From Rhizobium sp. Leaf453 (GTDB taxonomy: Bacteria > Pseudomonadota > Alphaproteobacteria > Rhizobiales > Rhizobiaceae), in contig NZ_LMRG01000031.1 of NCBI RefSeq assembly GCF_001425605.1, positions 124,001-188,000 of the forward strand: a stretch of 64,000 nt of DNA, given 5' to 3'. Shown here piece by piece: positions 60,505 to 64,000 of this stretch (its first letter is position 1; each line of letters opens with the position of its first letter). The notes beneath the pieces are model-generated. The model saw nothing but the letters and a program-made list of their open reading frames with translations, was not told where the DNA came from and did no database searches. The position numbers and the translations under genes are program-made.

Positions 60505-60588
60505 TGCCTGCCTCGTGCAAATTATTTTCTTAATCCGTTGACAAATGACCATAGAAAGCGGAATTTGACCAGCGAAAAACACGATTTA

Positions 60589-60602
60589 TGAAAAGAATTT
60601 CA
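60589..60602 (+). promoter_or_regulatory. Candidate RpiR-type inverted repeat
   Basis: TGAAA-AGAA-TTTCA lies 16 bp before the GTG start of the NTF2-like gene in the 113-bp divergent region shared with RidA. It overlaps a possible -10 (TATGAA at 60587-60592) behind TTGACC. RpiR-family binding is inferred from position and symmetry only. Confidence 0.4.
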
Positions 60603-60617
60603 ATATAGGGAGCAAGC

Positions 60618-61109
60618 GTGCGCGATCCTTTCCGCAATCCGTTTTCCATTTCCGACACCGCGCGTCATTCCATTTGGCAGATGCTGGTCGAGCGCGATAT
60701 CGACGCTTTCCTGGCTGCCGACTGGTCGAAAGTCGCCGATGATTTCGTCGAGAGCGGCTTTATCGGCATCGATGGAAAGCGCTCGGTGAGCCCCGATAAA
60801 TGGCGCCTCGCCTTCCCGTCGCTGACTGCCTATCGCGATGAGTGGCTGCGCCAGGCGCAGGATTTTGCCGGACAATCCTTCGCCGAGGACACCCGCAACG
60901 CCATCTTCAACACCACAACGCTCGAGGATATCGAGATCGAAGGCGACATGGCGCTGGCCCGCAAGAAATTTGACGGCACCTTGAAGAAGTCGGATGGCAC
61001 GGTCGATGTGCTGAAATGGCAGACACTCTATTATTGCCGGCTGCATGAAGGACGCTGGAAGATCTCCGGCTTCACGGGCTATCTGCCCAATCCGATGGAT
61101 GACGCCTGA
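60618..61109 (+). CDS. NTF2/SnoaL-like fold protein
   Basis: A 163-residue protein, hydrophilic and without a signal. The pattern of a cone-shaped alpha+beta fold is seen: helix IWQMLVERDIDAFLAADWSK, then beta strands with IEIEGDMALARKKFDGTLKK and LYYCRLHEGRWKISGFTGYL. Members are small hydrolases, isomerases or binding proteins. The GTG start has AGGGAG 5 bp upstream. It is the first gene of a plus-strand unit with the MlrC-like and D-threonine-aldolase-like genes, 24 bp from the next. Its function is unknown. Confidence 0.65.
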   Translation: MRDPFRNPFSISDTARHSIWQMLVERDIDAFLAADWSKVADDFVESGFIGIDGKRSVSPDKWRLAFPSLTAYRDEWLRQAQDFAGQSFAEDTRNAIFNTTTLEDIEIEGDMALARKKFDGTLKKSDGTVDVLKWQTLYYCRLHEGRWKISGFTGYLPNPMDDA

Positions 61110-61133
61110 GCGGGCAAGCACGAGGCAAAGGCA

Positions 61134-62609
61134 TTGCGCATTTTCACCGCCGTCCTGGCGACCGAGACCAACACCTTCTCACCGATCTGCGTCGATCGCC
61201 GCGCCTTCGAGGCCTCGCTTTATGCGCCACCCGGCGAACATCCGGAAACCCCGACACTCTGCTCGGCGCCGATCACCGTCGGCCGCCGGCTGGCCCAGGA
61301 AAAGGGTTTCGAACTGATCGAGGGCACAGCCGCCTGGGCAGACCCCGCCGGCCTCGTCAATCGCCTGACCTATGAAGGCCTTCGCGACGAAATCCTCGAC
61401 CAGTTGCGCGCCGCCCTGCCGGTCGATGCCGTCGTGCTCGGCCTGCACGGCGCCATGGTCGCCGATGGCTATGAGGATACGGAAGGCGATTTCCTGACCC
61501 GCGTGCGAGAGATCGTCGGCCCGGATATCCTCGTATGCGCCGAGCTCGACCCCCACAGCCACCTCACCGCCAAGCGCCTCGCCGCCGCTAATTTCTTCGT
61601 CTACTTCAAGGAGTTTCCGCACACCGATTTCGTCGATCGCGCCGAGGACCTGTGGCGGATCGCACTCGACACGCTGGCGGGCCGCGTGAAACCGGTCATG
61701 TCCGTCTTCGACTGCCGGATGATCGATGTCTATCCGACGTCGCGCGACCCGATGCGCTCCTTCGTCGACCGGATCGTCCGGATCGAAGCGGAAGACCCGG
61801 ACGTGTTGTCGATTTCAGTCGTGCATGGCTTCATGGCCGGCGACGTGCCCGAAATGGGCACCAAGATGGTCGTTCTGACCGATGGCAAATCGGAGAAGGG
61901 CGCCGCTCTCGCCCGCGAACTGGGCCTCGATCTCTTTTCCAAGCGCGGCACGTTCATCATGCCGCAGATCGACGAGCGGGAAGCCGTTGCGCGTGCCATG
62001 GCCGCGACAAGCGGTCCGGTGGTGATTGCCGATGTCTGGGACAATCCTGGCGGCGGCACCGCCGGCGATGCCACGGTTCTTCTGGCGGAACTCCTGATCT
62101 GCGGTGCGACCGACACGGCTGTTGGTACAATCTGGGATCCGATGGCGGTGCAGATCTGCATGGCGGCGGGTGAAGGCGCCGAAATCCAGTTGCGGTTTGG
62201 CGCGAAATCCGCGCCCGGTACCGGCACTCCGATCGACGGCATCGTCAAGGTGATCCGGCTGGTGCGCAACGCCGAGATGCGCTTTGGCGAAAGCTATGCA
62301 CCCTTTGGTGATTCTGCCCATATCCGGCTCGACGGGATCGACATTATTCTCAATTCGACCCGCGCGCAGAGTTTCGACCCCAGTCTGTTCTCGGTCATGG
62401 GGATCGATCCGACGCAGAAGAAGATCCTGGTGATCAAATCGACCAACCATTTCTATGCGTCCTTCGCGAAGATCGCCGCCGAAATCCTTTACTGTTCGGC
62501 CGGCACGCCCTATCCCAACAACCCGGCCCGCACGGCCTATCGCCGCGCACCGCGCGATATCTGGCCGATGGTGGACAATCCCCATGGGATGGAACAGGGA
62601 GCAGCCTGA
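61134..62609 (+). CDS. M81-family metallopeptidase (MlrC-like), second copy
   Basis: A 491-residue MlrC-family protein. N-terminal RIFTAVLATETNTFSPICVD, metal region LGLHGAMVADGYEDTEGDFL (about 99-118), CAELDPHSHLTAKRLAAANF (about 136), and IADVWDNPGGGTAGDATVLL (about 300). The histidine site reads DPHSH where the other copy has DLHGN. It starts with TTG 61134 behind GAGGCAAAG. It is 1 bp from the following PLP enzyme gene, so both probably act on the same N-containing compound. Confidence 0.83.
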   Translation: MRIFTAVLATETNTFSPICVDRRAFEASLYAPPGEHPETPTLCSAPITVGRRLAQEKGFELIEGTAAWADPAGLVNRLTYEGLRDEILDQLRAALPVDAVVLGLHGAMVADGYEDTEGDFLTRVREIVGPDILVCAELDPHSHLTAKRLAAANFFVYFKEFPHTDFVDRAEDLWRIALDTLAGRVKPVMSVFDCRMIDVYPTSRDPMRSFVDRIVRIEAEDPDVLSISVVHGFMAGDVPEMGTKMVVLTDGKSEKGAALARELGLDLFSKRGTFIMPQIDEREAVARAMAATSGPVVIADVWDNPGGGTAGDATVLLAELLICGATDTAVGTIWDPMAVQICMAAGEGAEIQLRFGAKSAPGTGTPIDGIVKVIRLVRNAEMRFGESYAPFGDSAHIRLDGIDIILNSTRAQSFDPSLFSVMGIDPTQKKILVIKSTNHFYASFAKIAAEILYCSAGTPYPNNPARTAYRRAPRDIWPMVDNPHGMEQGAA

Positions 62610-62610
62610 C

Positions 62611-63711
62611 ATGACCCACAGCGAAGACGTCATGATGCCGAAGCCGGGCGATACCCTGTCCGCGGTTTCGACCCCGCGTCCGGTCATCGACGAAGACCGC
62701 ATGGCCCGCAACATTGCCCGCGTCCAGACCTATATGGACAGCCACGGCCTCTCCTTCCGACCGCATATCAAGACCCACAAGATTCCGGCATTGGCTGAGG
62801 CGCAGGTCGCCGCCGGTGCCAAAGGTATCAACTGCCAGAAGATTACCGAGGCCGAGGTCTTCGCCGATGCGGGTTTCGAGGATATTCTCATCACCTTCAA
62901 CATTCTGGGCAACGACAAGCACGCGCGCCTTTCCGCTCTCAATGATCGCATTTCAAGCCTCAAAGTCGTCGCCGACAGCACGGTGACCGTTGATGGCCTG
63001 TCAGCCTGGTTTGCCGACCGCAAACCGCTGACGGTCATGGTCGAATGCGACACGGGCGGCGGCCGCTGTGGGGTTCAGTCTTCGCAGGACGCCGTTGCGC
63101 TTGCCCGCCGCATCAACGAGGCTCCCGGCCTCGTGTTCGGCGGCCTGATGACATTCCCGAAGGCCGGCGCCGCCGAGGCCGTCGAAACCTTCTTCGCCGC
63201 CGCCGTCTCGCAGCTTTCCGCCGAAGGCATCGCCTGCCCTGTGGTCAGCAATGGCGGCACGCCGAGCCTGTTCGAGGCGCACCTTGTCCCGTCGGCGACG
63301 GAGCACCGCGCCGGCACTTATATCTACAATGACCGCTCGTTGATCCGCGCCGAACACTGCACAGAAGACGATTGCGCCATGCAGGTGCTGGTCACCGTGG
63401 TCTCACGCCCGAACGAGGACCGCGCTGTCATCGACGCCGGCTCCAAGACGCTGACCTCGGACCTGCTGGGCTTTTCCGATCATGGCCTCGTCGTCGGCTA
63501 CCCCGACGCTGTCATCACCGGCCTGTCCGAAGAGCATGGCGTGATTGACCTCAGTCGCTGCACGGGTCCGCGTCCGGCCATCGGCGATCGCTTGCTGATC
63601 ATCCCCAACCACACCTGCGTGATCTCCAATCTGTTCGACGACATGGTCTTTCACCGCGACGGCGTCGTCACCCGGATCGAGAAGGTCGCCGCACGCGGCC
63701 TCGTCTGGTGA
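62611..63711 (+). CDS. D-threonine aldolase / D-serine dehydratase-like PLP enzyme
   Basis: A 366-residue fold-type III (alanine-racemase-like) PLP enzyme. The PLP lysine should be Lys54 in LSFRPHIKTHKIPALAEAQ. VMVECDTGGGRCGVQSSQDA and VVSNGGTPSLFEA form the barrel. The C-terminal metal site of D-threonine aldolases, HxC, is visible in IIPNHTCVISNLFD. It would cleave a beta-hydroxy D-amino acid to an aldehyde and glycine, or dehydrate it. The ATG at 62611 is 1 bp after the MlrC-like stop; longer frames upstream lie inside that gene. It ends the unit, followed by a terminator. Confidence 0.87.
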   Translation: MTHSEDVMMPKPGDTLSAVSTPRPVIDEDRMARNIARVQTYMDSHGLSFRPHIKTHKIPALAEAQVAAGAKGINCQKITEAEVFADAGFEDILITFNILGNDKHARLSALNDRISSLKVVADSTVTVDGLSAWFADRKPLTVMVECDTGGGRCGVQSSQDAVALARRINEAPGLVFGGLMTFPKAGAAEAVETFFAAAVSQLSAEGIACPVVSNGGTPSLFEAHLVPSATEHRAGTYIYNDRSLIRAEHCTEDDCAMQVLVTVVSRPNEDRAVIDAGSKTLTSDLLGFSDHGLVVGYPDAVITGLSEEHGVIDLSRCTGPRPAIGDRLLIIPNHTCVISNLFDDMVFHRDGVVTRIEKVAARGLVW

Positions 63712-63755
63712 GCGCGCTTCGAGCGTCGGCACCCCTACCCGCATTCCCTGAACGC

Positions 63756-63796
63756 AAAACAACCGCGCCTTTCCGGACGCGGTTGTTTTCGTTTTC
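63756..63796. terminator. Intrinsic terminator (bidirectional)
   Basis: AAAACAACCGCG (63756-63767) pairs perfectly with CGCGGTTGTTTT (63778-63789) around a 10-nt loop, followed by CGTTTTC. The A-run before and T-run after serve the converging genes on both strands. Confidence 0.88.
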
Positions 63797-63809
63797 AGTC
63801 AGCTGAATT

Positions 63810-64000
63810 TCAACCCTTGCCAGCAGTCAGCAGGGCCATATCGACATCCGTCAGCTCGACCCGGCGTTCCAGCGCGTTTCCGGATGCGTCGAACAGATGG
63901 CAATCCGCAGCCGCGATCCCAACCGGAACCTTCTCATCGACCCGGATCGCGGCGCTGCCCGGCAGCATGGCGCAGAAGTTCTCACCCTGACAATCCAGAG
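63810..64000 (-). CDS. Sugar ABC transporter ATP-binding protein, C-terminal fragment
   Basis: The last 63 residues of a MalK/UgpC-type ATPase; the rest lies beyond the right edge. The TOBE-like C-terminus is recognisable: ENFCAMLPGSAAIRVDEKVP, then GIAAADCHLFDASGNALERR. No ATPase motif is in view, so the class is taken from this domain. It converges on the D-threonine-aldolase-like gene across the terminator. Confidence 0.75.
   Translation of the reverse strand, partial: LDCQGENFCAMLPGSAAIRVDEKVPVGIAAADCHLFDASGNALERRVELTDVDMALLTAGKG

Noticed and set aside
1..64000. CRISPR arrays, tRNA, rRNA, insertion sequences or phage genes
   Set aside because: No regularly spaced repeats, no cloverleaf or rRNA-like sequence, and no transposase, integrase or phage structural motifs were noticed in reading.

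Overview
The window looks like an alphaproteobacterium of the Rhizobiaceae (Rhizobium/Agrobacterium group). The reasons are GC-rich coding with strong codon bias, a very high density of ABC sugar-uptake operons each next to its own regulator (SorC, LacI, ROK, RpiR), tight ATGA/TGATG gene overlaps, and an interspersed palindromic element of the kind common in rhizobial intergenic DNA. There are no rRNA, tRNA, CRISPR, transposase or replication genes. The catabolic and surface-glycan content would fit a secondary replicon, but that is inference.

Layout. (1) 1-10.8 kb, minus strand: a polyol-type catabolic operon. It has a SorC regulator, a CUT1 ABC importer (binding protein, two permeases, two different ATPases, one with degraded catalytic motifs), an FGGY kinase resembling erythritol kinase, a 2-hydroxyacid dehydrogenase, a class II aldolase and the start of a GlpD/EryB-like flavoprotein. 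(2) 11.1 kb: a small Sel1-like protein. (3) 11.5-17.3 kb: a ribose/galactofuranose-type (YtfQ-YtfR-YtfT-YjfF-like) importer with a divergent LacI regulator. (4) 17.4-42.3 kb: a large block for surface glycans and cyclic-nucleotide signalling. It holds an FkbM methyltransferase, small SAM methyltransferases, a DUF3095 cyclase-like protein, a nucleotide-sugar dehydrogenase, a class III nucleotide cyclase, a peptide-type ABC importer, four glycosyltransferases, an ABC-exporter-shaped protein whose ATPase motifs are all lost, a cyclic-nucleotide-binding protein, a large metallophosphoesterase, a metallo-beta-lactamase-fold hydrolase and a polysaccharide deacetylase. (5) 42.3-49.9 kb: a second CUT1 importer with a PfkB kinase, a SIS-domain enzyme and a ROK repressor. 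The kinase and SIS pair resembles fructosamine (Amadori) catabolism. (6) 49.9-54.9 kb: two TetR-controlled redox modules and an MFS exporter. (7) 54.9-63.7 kb: two MlrC-like M81 proteins, a GH20 hexosaminidase, an SDR, an RpiR regulator, a RidA protein, an NTF2-like protein and a D-threonine-aldolase-like enzyme. An intrinsic terminator follows, then the end of another sugar ABC ATPase.

The most unusual part is the 21-40 kb stretch. A class III cyclase with an altered base pocket, a stand-alone cyclic-nucleotide-binding protein and two hydrolases that could turn over signals lie around glycosyltransferases and a catalytically dead ABC protein. That ABC protein has a roughly 300-residue insertion carrying a repeated motif. 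I infer a nucleotide-regulated glycan synthesis or export system. A perfect TGTGA-N6-TCACA palindrome sits in the cyclase promoter region. All functional calls come from reading the sequence and from knowledge of the families; no database search was run.
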